Source: Phorcus lineatus (taxonomy: Eukaryota; Mollusca; Gastropoda; Trochida; Trochidae). Taken from it: a DNA stretch of 64,000 nt. The position numbers and the translations under genes were made by a program. The stretch covers positions 27,466,946-27,530,945 of the forward strand of contig OV121084.1 in NCBI GenBank assembly GCA_921293015.1. Reading direction: 5' to 3'. The notes below the pieces were generated by a model, which made no database searches, was not told the DNA's origin, and saw only the letters and a program-made list of their open reading frames with translations. Below, in pieces: positions 1 through 11,497 of this stretch; the stretch's first letter is position 1; each line of letters begins with the position of its first letter.

Positions 1-956
1 ATGGAGTCTAACATCAAGACCTCCTCATCCGTTCCCTTTTCCAGGATACCGTCGCTGAATCTGATACAGCTTCCGAGCCCTCCTGACTCTTGTCGAATAA
101 AATCCAGTTTACGCTCCAGATTTTCTGTTACTGTCCTCTTAGAAAGGGCAAGCTTTTCCAGCTTTGAATCTCTCTTCGAGATAATTGACCGAACATCTCT
201 TTCAGCTGCAGATACAATAGCTTTCTGTTCTAAGTCAACAATAACTTTCAGACTGTCAATTTCCTTAGTGAGTGCCTTCTCCTCCTTTTCAAATGATGTG
301 AATCTCTTTCGAAGTTTTTCTGTCAGGTAAACGATTGTTGGCCTTTTCATTGCAGTAGCTTCTGGGATGGTCTTGTAGGTATGCTTTCTGTGTTCCAGGT
401 GAATACAAATCATGCAGATCGTCTTGGCACATGTCTCGCAGTAAAGCTCAACATCTTTGGTTTCGTGTTTTGGACATCGAATCTTCTGCAACTGCCTTAA
501 CTTCTCGTCATATTTCCCATACTTGATGTCATCCAGCAGAACCTTCTCATGTTTCCAGGTCAGAGATGATGAATTATGTCCATCAGAGCAGGTGGAACAC
601 AGATAGTCACCACAATCCAGACACTTGGACTTGGCTGCCACTTCAGAGCCCCGGAGTTTGCAGGAAGTGCAAGACAACCCATCAACCGACTTCTCCTTAA
701 TGACCTGAGCAAGTCCGTTTATGAAGAAGTTCTTTTTGAGAGACCTGACTTCTTCCGGAACAGGTGCGCGGCATTCTGGGCAAAATGCAGGAAGACCTCC
801 ATACTTTGCCGTGTCCACGTGGCTGCAAACACACCGGAAACAGTAGGTGTGGAGGCAGGGGAGGATTCTGGGGTCGATGTACAACTCAAGGCAGATGTTG
901 CACGTCAAGAAGTCGTCTCTGATCGATTCTGTTACAGAACGTTGTGAAGTTGCCAT
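1..956 (-). CDS. TRIM-like RING/B-box protein, N-terminal part (runs off window)
   Basis: Reading the minus strand from the ATG at 956-954, the frame stays open to the left edge (318 codons), so the C-terminus lies outside. Seen: a C3HC4 RING finger at about residues 19-66 (starts CNICLELY, ends FCPECRAPV), a first B-box-like zinc region at about 90-130 (CxxC pairs, then CLDCGDYLCSTC), a B-box 2 at about 152-190 (CPKHETKDVELYCETCAKTIC, with H and C ligands) and a charged, heptad-like coiled coil to the end. That order is the tripartite motif. Known for the family: RING-dependent E3 ubiquitin ligases, often in innate immunity or, with NHL repeats, RNA control. The C-terminal domain that would separate these subclasses is not in view. 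No intron is seen in this stretch, as in many invertebrate TRIM genes. The start is the first Met before the RING, after a stop-rich AT-rich region. Confidence 0.9.
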   Translation of the reverse strand, partial: MATSQRSVTESIRDDFLTCNICLELYIDPRILPCLHTYCFRCVCSHVDTAKYGGLPAFCPECRAPVPEEVRSLKKNFFINGLAQVIKEKSVDGLSCTSCKLRGSEVAAKSKCLDCGDYLCSTCSDGHNSSSLTWKHEKVLLDDIKYGKYDEKLRQLQKIRCPKHETKDVELYCETCAKTICMICIHLEHRKHTYKTIPEATAMKRPTIVYLTEKLRKRFTSFEKEEKALTKEIDSLKVIVDLEQKAIVSAAERDVRSIISKRDSKLEKLALSKRTVTENLERKLDFIRQESGGLGSCIRFSDGILEKGTDEEVLMLDS

Positions 957-2100
957 CGCTGAAATTTAAGTGTATACAGAAATATTTGCAAGTGTTTTGA
1001 CCAATTAGGAGACGACTGAAGGTCAATAAAAAAAATTATTTAGTGTTTAAACCTCAGTTTAAAGTTACTTATCTTACTTATTCAAATACACATCAATTAG
1101 TTTAAAAACGCATACATGAATTCTATTTGTAATAAAGACTAAGTAAAACAAATTCCGTCATACTTTTCATCAAAACAGTCAAAACATTTCATTATCTTAT
1201 ATCTACAGAAATAATTGATGCTGATAATTACCACACGCCTTCTGTAGAATACCATCTCCAATTAATATTATTACAAAATAATGAAATCAGAGCAAATAGT
1301 ATACGGAGTAATGTACAGATAACGTATTCTATTCGAATGCAACGAATAAACTTTGCACACTCCTAAGGATATCGATTTGAATGAAAGCTCGTATGCACTC
1401 ACAGCGATATTGATTTTACTTAATATCGAAGTAAAAGGGAAAATGCTAATGATAAAGGGATATGACATAGTGAAGGAAACAAAATAGTGTGACGATACCA
1501 AAATGAGCTGTTGATTATATTCCATCAAGTGAAATAGGTGTCAGCTCTTATCTCTACATCTCAACGTTCGTTACCTTTGGGTCCTCTGTACAGAAGGAGG
1601 TAGCCATTACACGTCAATGCATACGAATTTCGTTCTGATGATTGCTTAGATGTATATGGGGGCTCGAATGATTGGTTGGTTATTTTTGAAACTGGAATTC
1701 GATTGGTTGTATTGATTAGAGCAGTGATGTTTATCGAGGAAAGTTCATTTCATCTGGTTCTAAGAAACCTACTATTTATTTTGTGTAGAGTTAATGAAGC
1801 TGCTTGCTTTCCTATAATAACAATTTAGATGGTTTTGCATTGCCAGGTTACGGCAATATATTCAAATCTATAATCTTAACCTATAAGTTTCTTTGAATTA
1901 TATATTCGATTATGAACACGTTATGATCATAGACATTTTTTATTATCAAGTAAATGTTCCATTTAAGGTGTAATCGAATCTGCACACTTCTGACCTGCGG
2001 TAAGCAAAGACATTAAAAAGTCGAGGTGGAGGAAACTTTCGTATCACGCAATCTCGATAATCCCGGGTAAACTTCCTGATTTATCGATTTCCTGATTTAA
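957..2100. other. AT-rich intergenic DNA, no gene seen
   Basis: Upstream flank of the TRIM-like gene (which is read leftwards). Only short reading frames without recognisable motifs are present; it probably holds that gene's promoter, but no convincing TATA box or other element was identified. Confidence 0.6.
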
Positions 2101-2578
2101 TTAAAGAGCCACTCCGTGAGTTATTGGAGTCATAAATGCCAAATTTAATCAATGGTGTCATTTGATCGCGAAGTATCGACCGTTACCAAAAAGACACATT
2201 TTAAAGCTTATCGGGTGTTTTACATTGACAAATATGAAGGTAGAACGTCGCAATTGTGATCGAAAACCGGACAGTGGCGCGCGTCAATAGTCAAACGTAA
2301 TTTTGGAGACTTATCTAAAACAGCCAGGAGGACAGTTAGGAGATGATAGCGTTTGTTAGGTTATATAACTAGTAACCATGTATATTGGACGTGATATCTA
2401 CACCTCTGTGCATTTATAAGGCTGTTTTTAGATTTTCATGGAAAACCAGTATTTGTCATATATATGTATTTTGGACAAGAAAAGTTAAGATGTTTTGATT
2501 TTATATCACCTCATATGACATTTAGGTTTGTATTAAAGGTAAATAATATGTTATGAATATCACGGAGTGGCTCTTTAA
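2101..2578 (+). mobile_element. TTAA-flanked non-autonomous inverted-repeat element (family 1), best-preserved copy
   Basis: A 470-bp element at 2,105-2,574 lies between two TTAA tetranucleotides (2,101-2,104 and 2,575-2,578). Its ends are near-perfect inverted repeats: TTAAAGAGCCACTCCGTGA on the left and its reverse complement on the right. TTAA target duplication is the hallmark of piggyBac-type transposition, so a piggyBac-related MITE is the likely class; the transposase source is not in the window. There is no coding content. Internal landmarks such as GATCGAAAACCGGACAGTGG recur in the other copies at 13.1, 31.4, 35.6, 54.5 and 58.7 kb and in decayed relatives inside introns. Confidence 0.85.
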
Positions 2579-2667
2579 GATTAGTAAAATGAAATCACGA
2601 TAACTAAAATAAAGGTTACCATTTGTATTTTGTGAGACAATGTTTTACTATCAAAAGAAGCAGTAAA

Positions 2668-2941
2668 ACAGTAGAAGTTGATTCTATGAATACTGATTGC
2701 GTAAAGCGTGATGCGAAGCGGGTAGTACGTATGTTACGTACGTGATCACGTACGTCAAACGACAACGAGAGTGTCCGAATACGCTTAACGCGTGTATAGA
2801 TATCCCGAAAGTGGGATTTCTTAAATTTTTCGAACCAGCAAGTCATGAAGTTTTCCATAAAATATTATATTATATATACGGCCCAATTCTCATAGTCACA
2901 TGGGAAAGGATTACGCGTCAAGCCTAACGCAACACGTATCA
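2668..2941 (+). repeat. Interspersed repeat (family 2), copy 1
   Basis: About 270 bp that recurs, diverged, at 4,846-5,139. Shared landmarks in the same order are CAGTAGAAG near the start, GGCGTGATGCG-like sequence, AACCAGCA..GAAGTTTTCCA in the middle, and GCCTAACGCAACACGTATCATG-type sequence at the end. This copy contains a perfect 20-bp palindrome at 2,736-2,755 centred on TGATCA. No terminal repeats or coding potential were seen, so the class is unknown. Confidence 0.65.
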
Positions 2942-3676
2942 TGGGGAGTAATCGGAAGGTTTACATGTACCATGGACTATCTGGGCTGATCATAACAGAA
3001 GGCTCATTGACACTGAATGTTTATGTGATCGTAAGAGAAAACTTCGCTTTATTGCCTGTGATTTTGGCGTCCACTTTGAAAGACTTCCTAACCTCGAACG
3101 TGTCAATTTATCAACGAATGATGACATTCTAAACATGCCTTAAATTGATTTTATGTGTTTGTTCTGATAAATCTTGACAGAAAACAACATGGTTTAATGA
3201 TGCATACATTTTATTGTGAGAAAATAACACACAAAAAATCATTTCGAAAAAACATATTTTCGTCTATCTTGAATTTCCAAGTTCGTTAGTCAAAATTGGC
3301 CAATTTAGTAAAGGTGTAAGACTCAAAAACCAAAATTAAAGACTCTATGCATATGTAAATAATACATAAAGAGTTTTCAGGCTGTGGTATTTCAGAGAAT
3401 CGAACTATATTCAACTGAATGTTACAACCAAGGGAATTCTGAAAATCATCACATTATCATATATTTCATACACATATTTCATCTTGTGCACCAGCCGAAA
3501 CCATTAAATACTTCAAACGCAAAAAAACAAAACAAAGAGAAATATAACAATTTTCGTAAGGGTAACTTTCAGGATAGAAATTAACAACACAATAACAAAC
3601 TCACAAAATTAAGTTCGATCATTATGTAAATATTCAATGTTGGAAAAAGATCGTCACATGAAATGTTGTGACTTGT
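2942..3676. other. Intergenic / 3' flank of the receptor gene
   Basis: AT-rich sequence downstream of the receptor stop codon (gene read leftwards). It should contain the receptor 3' UTR, but no canonical AATAAA was found close to the stop. Nothing else recognised. Confidence 0.5.
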
Positions 3677-6600
3677 CTACGCTATCTTGAACTGCAGAAT
3701 CATGAAGAAATACGTCAGATAGAAGCCGGTAACCTGAAATCAGGAAGAAATATGTCAGATAGAAGCCGGTAACCTAAAATCAGGAAGTTGACATTCGTTA
3801 CATGTTATTTTATAGTCGTAACATCAAGTGCTATGAAAGTTTGTAGTATAATGAATAATACTATTCAATTTTAATATCAAATTTTATTTAGAAAAACGTT
3901 GCATATTCTTTAGTCATACATGACAACGTCATCACTACAGGTAACAAACTAAAATGTTCTCACTGTGAGTAGAAATTCCTTTGTTATGAGGAAGAAGTCG
4001 ACGATGGTGAATCCAACGGGAGCAGCACTGAATTTGGTGAGGAACAGGTTCAACTGAAACAATGAAAGAGAGGAGTCAACGACTATTCAAGAACAAGAAA
4101 CTAATGACTATATTTATTACCTACGAGGGCAATCATATCGGGGTTCATATTTTTCATACGATGCGCTAGGGCAACATATCACTTTTTCATTGTGACGTCA
4201 CGTAAAAAACAATGCTTTGACGTCACAGTTCGCCTATGACGTTGTGTTCCAAATGCGCCTATGCCTATGCTTGGATGTTGATTTTGATTAGTTTCTTTGA
4301 TTTCTCGACTTCGGTAATAAACAGAATATCATATTCGTATCCATGACATATTCAACGACTATCCAAGAACAAGAGAATAATGACAATATAGTGATCAGTG
4401 ATCAAAGTGTAGAAGACGAAGGTGGGACAGCTGTAGATATATAGAACGTTTTATGGACTTGTTCATTTACATGAAAGTTAACATAAGCATTGAGAACTGG
4501 TAAACTGATATAGGCCAACTGATGAAAACTTTGAAGCATTGGCTCCGGTCTTTATAAAGTTTTGAGACTGTGCATAGTGAAATTAGTAGGGACCCAGTTT
4601 GATTTGTATTTGCCCTGCTCTTCTTGTATTGTCAAATTTTCTGTATCAGTCTAAATATTTCTATTGGCCCAGTTTCTAGTTCATATGTTCTAGGCCGTAA
4701 ATTGTGACTAAGTGCTATTCGATTGATTGTTGCTTGATTGATAATTACGCTACTCGGTATGTTGAAATCTATTCAACATATTGCGTTGCTTTAAAAGGGC
4801 AATACAACGTTTTTCTCAGATTAAATTAAGTGTTAATGACAAACAGTAGAAGCTGGTTCGAAGAACGCTGAACCGGTAGGGCGTGATGCGCTACGGTTAG
4901 ATTTTGATCACTGAACAACCACGAGGGTGTCCAAATACGCTTTGGCGCGTATATACGCAATTATTATAATATATCATATCTTATCATACCAAATATTAGA
5001 TTTCTTACATGTTTCAAACCAGCAGATCCTGAAGTTTTCCACATGATGTTGAAATAAGTATCATACTTTCATTCACAACTCAATTCTCACGGTCACATGG
5101 AAAAGGGTTACGCATCAAGCCTAACGCAACACGTATCATGTAAAACACGCATAACGCACTAATACGCATAAATGGAATTCCAGCTTAAATCGAACATATC
5201 ATGTTCGGTTATGATATGCGAATCCATTTTTCATCTCCAAATTATTAAAATGTGTTCATACAAAATGGCCACTAGTGGTTTTTGTTTGATATTTGACGAC
5301 TACGGATGGCCGGACAACTAATGAGATGTTTGACCCTCTGCAAATAACACATTTTATATAAACTATTGTTTATTCTTTAAAATTGGAAGAATTTAAAAAA
5401 AACACAATGCAACTTCCAACAGCCAATATAGACAGCAAGCAATGGAGTTCCGCTTGTATAATTTCGTTTAGTTTTTATTTCCGTTTTGTTTCGTTTCAAT
5501 TTTATAAGCTACACTAGTATCGCATATGAGAATGGACAAATGTAAGAAGCGCGTGATACGTTCATCTGATTTTAATCAGATTTAGCAGGTGGGTGGACCT
5601 CACCTGTCCAAGTTGTTCAGGAGTTGCGTCCCTTGTTCCGACTGTAAGGAGAACTCCTAGCGAACTTTGAGCCTTTAAATATAAAGTGAAAAAATGCACT
5701 AAATGGTATGAGCTTTAACAAAAAATTACAGAAAACAGTTAACTCATACATTTTGCCCTCGAAAAAAACAAAAGTAATTTTGAGAAAACATAATTGTGGT
5801 AGTTTTTCCTTAAAGACACTATAGCACGCATATTTTAGTATACAGGAACTAACTTTAGCTTACTTTCGTGCAATAAAAACCTATTATTTTCTACAATTGA
5901 CCACAATTATGAAAAAGTAAAAACGGCCGCTGTCGGCGAAAAAATACCTAAAAACTATGGTCAGCCGTTCACAAAATGGGAAAAATATGGACACGTTAAA
6001 ACATTTTAAATGTACTAAATTTGAAACTAATGACAGAAAGGATCTACTTACCGCATCGTGAAGCTCCGAGGTGTCCAGGCAGAGAGCAGCGATGTACAGA
6101 AAGCACACTCCGAGGTAGAAAAGAAACATTAAGGTAGTTACGACGTCATCTTGTTTAGCTACCAGCTGGTAGGAAGTAAAGCATGCCATGAAAATTACAA
6201 GTAGAAGGGATACTCCAAGCATCCATTTGAATGTCTCATTAATGATTTCCACGGCTTTACATAATCTTAAATAGTAGGACCTTAGTTCAGCCAGACGACT
6301 CGGCAGGAACTGTTTTGCTTCTTCAACGTGCCATAAAAGACTTTCCTTGAACTGTATAAACTGCTTTCTGATCATTCGAGTCATAGAAATCACCAACACC
6401 GCAGGAAAGACCCAGGCAGCACACTCATAAAGTATTAAGACGGCAGTTATGGCACGATTCCAGTAATTCAAACTGAATGGACGTAAACCAAGGGATGTTA
6501 TTTCCCGAAAATTTGGGAAGGTTTCTAAAATGACAAAATCAATGATCGTAACAAATACAATGATGGCAATCCAACCGATAACTGATACAACTTTTGTCAC

Positions 6601-7068
6601 CTTGAGCGTGCAAAGATATCTGCAGTTGATGCTCTGGGTTGATCTATTCTGCATAACAATGTCCCAATGCTTGTAAAACAACAGAAAGCGTTGCCGATTG
6701 TGACATGATATAACAATGATGGTTGTGTTGACAGCGCTCAGGAGATACCACATGGCTATGACACCTGTGATTGAAGCGCCCGTATCAAGAGGGAACAGAC
6801 CCACAACACTTCGGACAAAGTTGAACCACAGCGCGAGGAGCGTAAGGTAAGAATACGCCCTGTATCCTACCCAGGTGATACGTTTCTTATTTTTCTCATT
6901 TACATTTTTAGAATCTTCTATTCTGTTGATTCCAGGATTTGGATCAAAATACATTCCAAATATTTTCAACGATAATAAGATAGGTTTTAAACTGCTCTCG
7001 GTGGATTTAGATCGTCCCTCGTTGAGAGAAAATTCTTTCACGTCATCAGTGCTCGTCATCTTGGACAT
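3677..7068 (-). CDS. Gustatory receptor-like seven-transmembrane protein (insect-type GR family), four exons
   Basis: Exons on the minus strand: 7068-6052 (339 codons), 5672-5604 (23), 4053-3964 (30), 3733-3677 (18 plus stop TAG); all introns are phase 0 with GT-AG borders (donors GTAAGT, GTGAGG, GTGAGA). The product is about 410 residues, normal for the family. Exon 1 gives a cytoplasmic-type polar N-terminus and about five to six hydrophobic segments (near residues 75-90, 105-125, 165-190, 215-235, 290-310 and 318-335). Exon 2 encodes a loop, exon 3 a helix with PVGFTIVDFFLITKEFLL, and exon 4 ends with TYFFMILQF, which matches the TYhhhhhQF signature of the last helix of insect gustatory receptors and their GR-like relatives in other animals. 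Family knowledge: inverted-topology ligand-gated cation channels; non-insect members may act in development rather than taste. Introns 1-3 hold little except repeats. Exons 2-4 rest on splice-signal reading, not on transcripts. The first of two nearby Met codons (residues 1 and 4) was taken as the start. Confidence 0.85.
3733..3773 (-). other. Tandemly duplicated splice acceptor at the last receptor exon
   Basis: On the minus strand the start of exon 4 together with its acceptor is present twice, 40 bp apart: one AG precedes position 3773, the other precedes 3733, and each is followed by GTTACCGGCTTCTATCTGAC. Use of the inner site gives TYFFMILQF and a stop after 18 codons. Use of the outer site gives TYFFLIS and then a different frame with an unrelated C-terminus. 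The inner site is preferred because it yields the full family signature. Confidence 0.75.
4846..5139 (+). repeat. Interspersed repeat (family 2), copy 2, in receptor intron 2
   Basis: Diverged copy of the repeat at 2,668-2,941, same orientation, longer by an AT-rich internal stretch. It lies inside the second intron of the receptor gene, between exon 2 (5,604) and exon 3 (4,053). The rest of that intron (4,054-4,845 and 5,140-5,603) shows nothing except two CRE-like TGACGTCA palindromes at 4,193 and 4,218. Confidence 0.6.
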
Positions 7069-9053
7069 GTCTGTGCATCGTTAATGTCAGTCAGCAGGAA
7101 TTACTGAGTCGTTTAATTACCCACCCGGGTTAACAATATTTGAATATCACTTTAAAATTGCATTTGAACGTTATATCTCATCAATCGACAAGCAATATAG
7201 ATTTCGTTGCTATTCACAAAGGGTATAAATGTGTTTCTTTGTAAAAGGAACCAGATTGGTAAAGAAGCTAAAATTCGTCTATAATGAGTTGATTGATCCA
7301 ATTGCAAGTTTTTAAATTCTTGACAATGCATACAAGCCATTAGACACGAATGCATCAGAAATCGCTGTTTACCAATGGTGTTTTAATGCTCGTATGGTAA
7401 TTCGTGTCTACATATTTGATAAAATCTTCATAACAAAGTTAGTTCAACAAAGTTGTCCCCTAGTCGGAGAAAAATATAAATATGTCATGTGGATGGTGCA
7501 TTGTATTTAACCTTTGCAAGATAAAATCTGATTTCCTATGGTAACTACGAAACACTCTTATTACATCTAGAGAATTACACACCCATTTTGTATCGCGCAG
7601 GCGCGAACATCAGCCAATCAATAGAGAGCTGTTATGCCGTTCTCGAGCACCTCGATTACGAAATCCGTTTGTTACAGATGTATCGCAGTGAAATGCATTG
7701 GAAAATATGATCAATTCTGTGCAGGTAATGTTGGCAGGAAATCTGTGTGTTGTTTAATTATTCATTTGTGCAAAGTAACTCACCATTCTAATTCAATCAC
7801 AGAACAAGATTTATGGATAAATAAAGACACAAAAAAAACAAGATGCAAAAGAGGATCGTCTTTGGTTTCAAAGCTGACATCCTACCCTTATTTATTGGTC
7901 AGTTCAAAGTTCGTCATAGGTCAGCTGAACGTGGCATCAATCAGAAATTCTCTAGATGTAATGACGGATCATTAAAGCTAGTTTTATGTATATTGTTTCG
8001 TGGAAGAAGTAAATATGGCAGGGTGAGATTAAAAGCAGAACTACTAGATTCAAGTAGAGGTATATCCCTTTGGCCGAATCGGTAGATTATCTGACCAAGA
8101 GGTCTCAAGATCGAATCCCCTTGAAAATGGAGATATTCGATTTTCACTCCTATTTGAAGCAGTGGAAAGAGATCACAGTGCATGATCAAAATAGTTGATG
8201 ATGTAATTAATGGGTTTAATGGTTACCAATATAATGCCTTCAACGATAGGGTCGAAATCATTAAGTTATTTCTTTGAACTAAATTGAGGATACGCATTCG
8301 TTGGACAACTGTTGTAAACTCAATCTTATTAAAATGTGATCATGATTTTGTTGCACTACACTTACCTGCGTAACGTAGTCGGGCAAAATTGTGATCAATT
8401 TTTAAAGAGATTTTTTGTCAGCTAACATTTCCTAAACGTGGATGCATTCATATCTCAAAACCAATGTTGAGAAATCGATCCAAATTTGATAAAATCACGT
8501 TCGTTCAAATGTCAATCAACTAGTGTAATTGTTTTTTTATTGTTAGATTTGAAAATTTCCCTACGTTGAATGGCAATGGATATCCTCAATAAACTACGAT
8601 GAATCACCGCGAAATGATGTAAAAAAACATAACTATGAGCATCAAGTCAATTCCATTCATATCCTCTCATTTCATCAAACCATCAACAGACCATTATTCT
8701 TCAAGAATGTTTTTTCATGAATTAAAACTGTTTTGCTTAAGTTCAAAGCTGTATATCTTGCTTTAAGGAAAAGTAGTGGATTCCTATAAAGACGGATACT
8801 TTCCTATTATTATTCAGTTAGCCGCTGGTTATCAACGTTAAAGTGATTAGAAGTACGATTAAGTGATTAAAACCATTAATCGCTTGCAATTTTTAAGATG
8901 ATAGACTAGGAAAGATCAGACTTCTATCACAGGCCTCTGTTCTCCAGCTCAATGCCCTACACCCTCCACGAAAAGGACGTTACATCGAGGTGGACGATCA
9001 GTGACGTTACACGTTGTACACGGAAGGCGAGACCCCAAGATGGAAACCTTGAT
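7069..9053. other. Intergenic region upstream of the receptor
   Basis: 5' flank of the receptor gene. The first 370 bp or so are matched in units 2 and 3 (33,845-34,210 and 56,991-57,360), so the receptor promoter was probably copied with them. The stretch of about 7,440-8,710 is unique to unit 1. Short reading frames here (up to 113 codons) have no recognisable motif. A tRNA-like segment lies near 8,063; nothing else was recognised. Confidence 0.55.
8060..8130 (+). repeat. tRNA-like segment, possible SINE head
   Basis: TTGGCCGAATCGGTAGATTA resembles the A box of Leu/Ser tRNAs and GATCGAATCCCC, about 45 bp on, resembles the B box, in the right order and spacing for an RNA polymerase III promoter. 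The full cloverleaf does not form cleanly, so a tRNA-derived SINE fragment or tRNA pseudogene is likelier than a working tRNA. Confidence 0.35.
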
Positions 9054-11497
9054 GACAGTGTATCATATCTCACTGGATATTCATTGTTAATGGACAGTGT
9101 ATCATCTCACTGGATATTCAATAATAATGGTCAGTGTATCATATGTCACTGGGTATTCATTGTTAATGGCCAGTGTATCATATCTCACTGGGTATTAATT
9201 GTTAATGGTCAGTGAATCATATCTCACTGGGTATTAATTGGTAATGGCCAGTGTATCATATCTCACTGGGTATTCATTGTTAATGGCCAGTGCATCATAT
9301 CTCACTGGATATTCACTGTTAATGGCCAGTGTATCATATCTCACTGGATATTCATTGTTAGTGTTCAGTGCATCATATCTCACTGGATATTCAATATTAA
9401 TGGTCAGTGTATCATATCTCACTGGATATTCATTGTTAATGGTCAGTGTATCATATCTCACTGGATATTCAATAATAATGGTCAGTGTATCATATCTCGC
9501 TGGATATTCATTGTTAATGGTAAGTGTATCATATCTCACTGGGTATTCATTGTTAATGGTCAGTGAATCATATCTCACTGGGTATTAATTGTTAATGGTC
9601 AATGTATCATATCTCACTGGATATTCTATATTAATGGTCAGTGTATCATATCTCACTGGATATTCATTGTTAGAGGTCAGTGTATCATATCTCACTGGAT
9701 ATTCAATAATAATGGTCAGTGTATCAAATCTCACTTGGTATTCATTGTTAATGGCCAGTGTATCATATGTCACTGGATATTCATTGTTAGAGGTCCGTGT
9801 ATCATATCTCACTGGATATTCATTATTAATGGTCAGTGTATCATATCTCACTGGATATTCATTGTTAATGGTCAGTGTATCATATCTCACTGGGTATTCA
9901 TTGTTAATGGCCAGTGTATCATATCTCACTGGATATTCATTGTTAATGGTAAGTGTATCATATCTCACTGGGTATTCATTATTAATGATCAGTGAATCAT
10001 ATCTCACTGGGTATCAATTGTTAATGGTCATTGTATCATATCTCACTGGGTATTCATTGTTAATGGTCAGTGTATCATATCTCACTGGGTATTCATTGTT
10101 TATGGCCAGTGTATCATATCTCACTGGATATTCATTGTTAATGGTCAGTGTATCATATCTCACTGGATATTCAATATTAATGGTCAGTGTATCATATCTC
10201 ACTGGATATTCATTGTTAATGGTCAGTGTATCATATCTCACTGGATATTCATTGTTAATGGTCAGTGTATCATATCTCACTGGGTATTCATTGTTAATGG
10301 CCAGTGTATCATATCTCACTGGATATTCATTGTTAATGGTAAGTGTATCATATCTCACTGGGTATTCATTATTAATGATCAGTGAATCATATCTCACTGG
10401 GTATCAATTGTTAATGGTCATTGTATCATATCTCACTGGGTATTCATTGTTAATGGTCAGTGTATCATATCTCACTGGGTATTCATTGTTTATGGCCAGT
10501 GTATCATATCTCACTGGATATTCATTGTTAATGGTCAGTGTATCATATCTCACTGGATATTCAATATTAATGGTCAGTGTATCATATCTCACTGGATATT
10601 CATTGTTAATGGTCAGTGTATCATATCTCACTGGATATTCAATAATAATGGTCAGTGTATCATATCTCACTGGATATTCATTGTTAATGGTAAGTGTATC
10701 ATATCTCACTGGGTATTCATTGTTAATGGTCAGTGAATCATATCTCACTGGGTATTAATTGTTAATGGTCAATGTATCATATCTCACTGGGTATTCATTG
10801 TTAATGGCCAGTGCATCATATCTCACTGGATATTCACAGTTAATGGTCAGTGTATCAAATCTCACTGGATATTCATTGTTAATGGCCAGTGTATCATATC
10901 TCACAGGATATTCATTGTTAGTGGTCAGTGTATCATATCTCACTGGATATTCAATATTAATGGTCAGTGTATTATATCTCACTGGATATTCATTGTTAAT
11001 GTCCAGTGTATCATATCTCACTGGATATTCATTGTTAATGGCCAGTGTATCATATCTCACAGGATATTCATTGTTAGTGGTCAGTGTATCATATCTCACT
11101 GGATATTCAATATTAATGGTCAGTGGTATCATATCTCACTGGGTATTCAGTGTTTATGGCCAGTGTATCATATCTCACTGGGTATTCATTGTTAATGGTT
11201 AGTCTATCATATCTCACTGGGTATTAATTGGTAATGGCCAGTGTATCATATCTCACTGGGTATTAATTGTTAATGGTCAGTGTATCATATCTCACTGGGT
11301 ATTCATTGTTAATGGTCAGTGTATCATATCTCACTGGGTATTAATTGTTAATGGTCAGTGTATCATATCTCACTGGATATTCATTGTTAATGGTCAGTGT
11401 ATCATATCTCACTAGATATTCAATATTAATGGTCAGTGTATCATATCTCACTGGGTATTCATTGTTAATGGTCAGTGTATCATATCTCATCGGGTAG
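9054..11497. repeat. 39-bp minisatellite, about 62 units
   Basis: A 39-bp unit (landmark TCATATCTCACTGG, then TATTCATTGTTAATGG, then CAGTG) is repeated with scattered substitutions over 2.44 kb. Because 39 is a multiple of three, long spurious frames stay open on both strands (389 codons on plus). A higher-order period of 390 bp (ten units) is visible: rare variants such as ATTAATGATC (9,981 and 10,371) and TTTATGGCC recur exactly 390 bp apart. Absent from units 2 and 3. Confidence 0.95.

Noticed and set aside
7634-8085. 113- and 80-codon plus frames upstream of the receptor
   Set aside because: No recognisable motif, poor codon structure, absent from units 2 and 3, and overlapping a tRNA-like fragment.
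9238-11202. Long open frames (up to 389 codons on plus, 140 on minus) of 13-residue repeats
   Set aside because: They follow from the 39-bp minisatellite, whose period is a multiple of three and stop-free in one frame of each strand; the two strands are equally open and no start context or splice signals support a gene.
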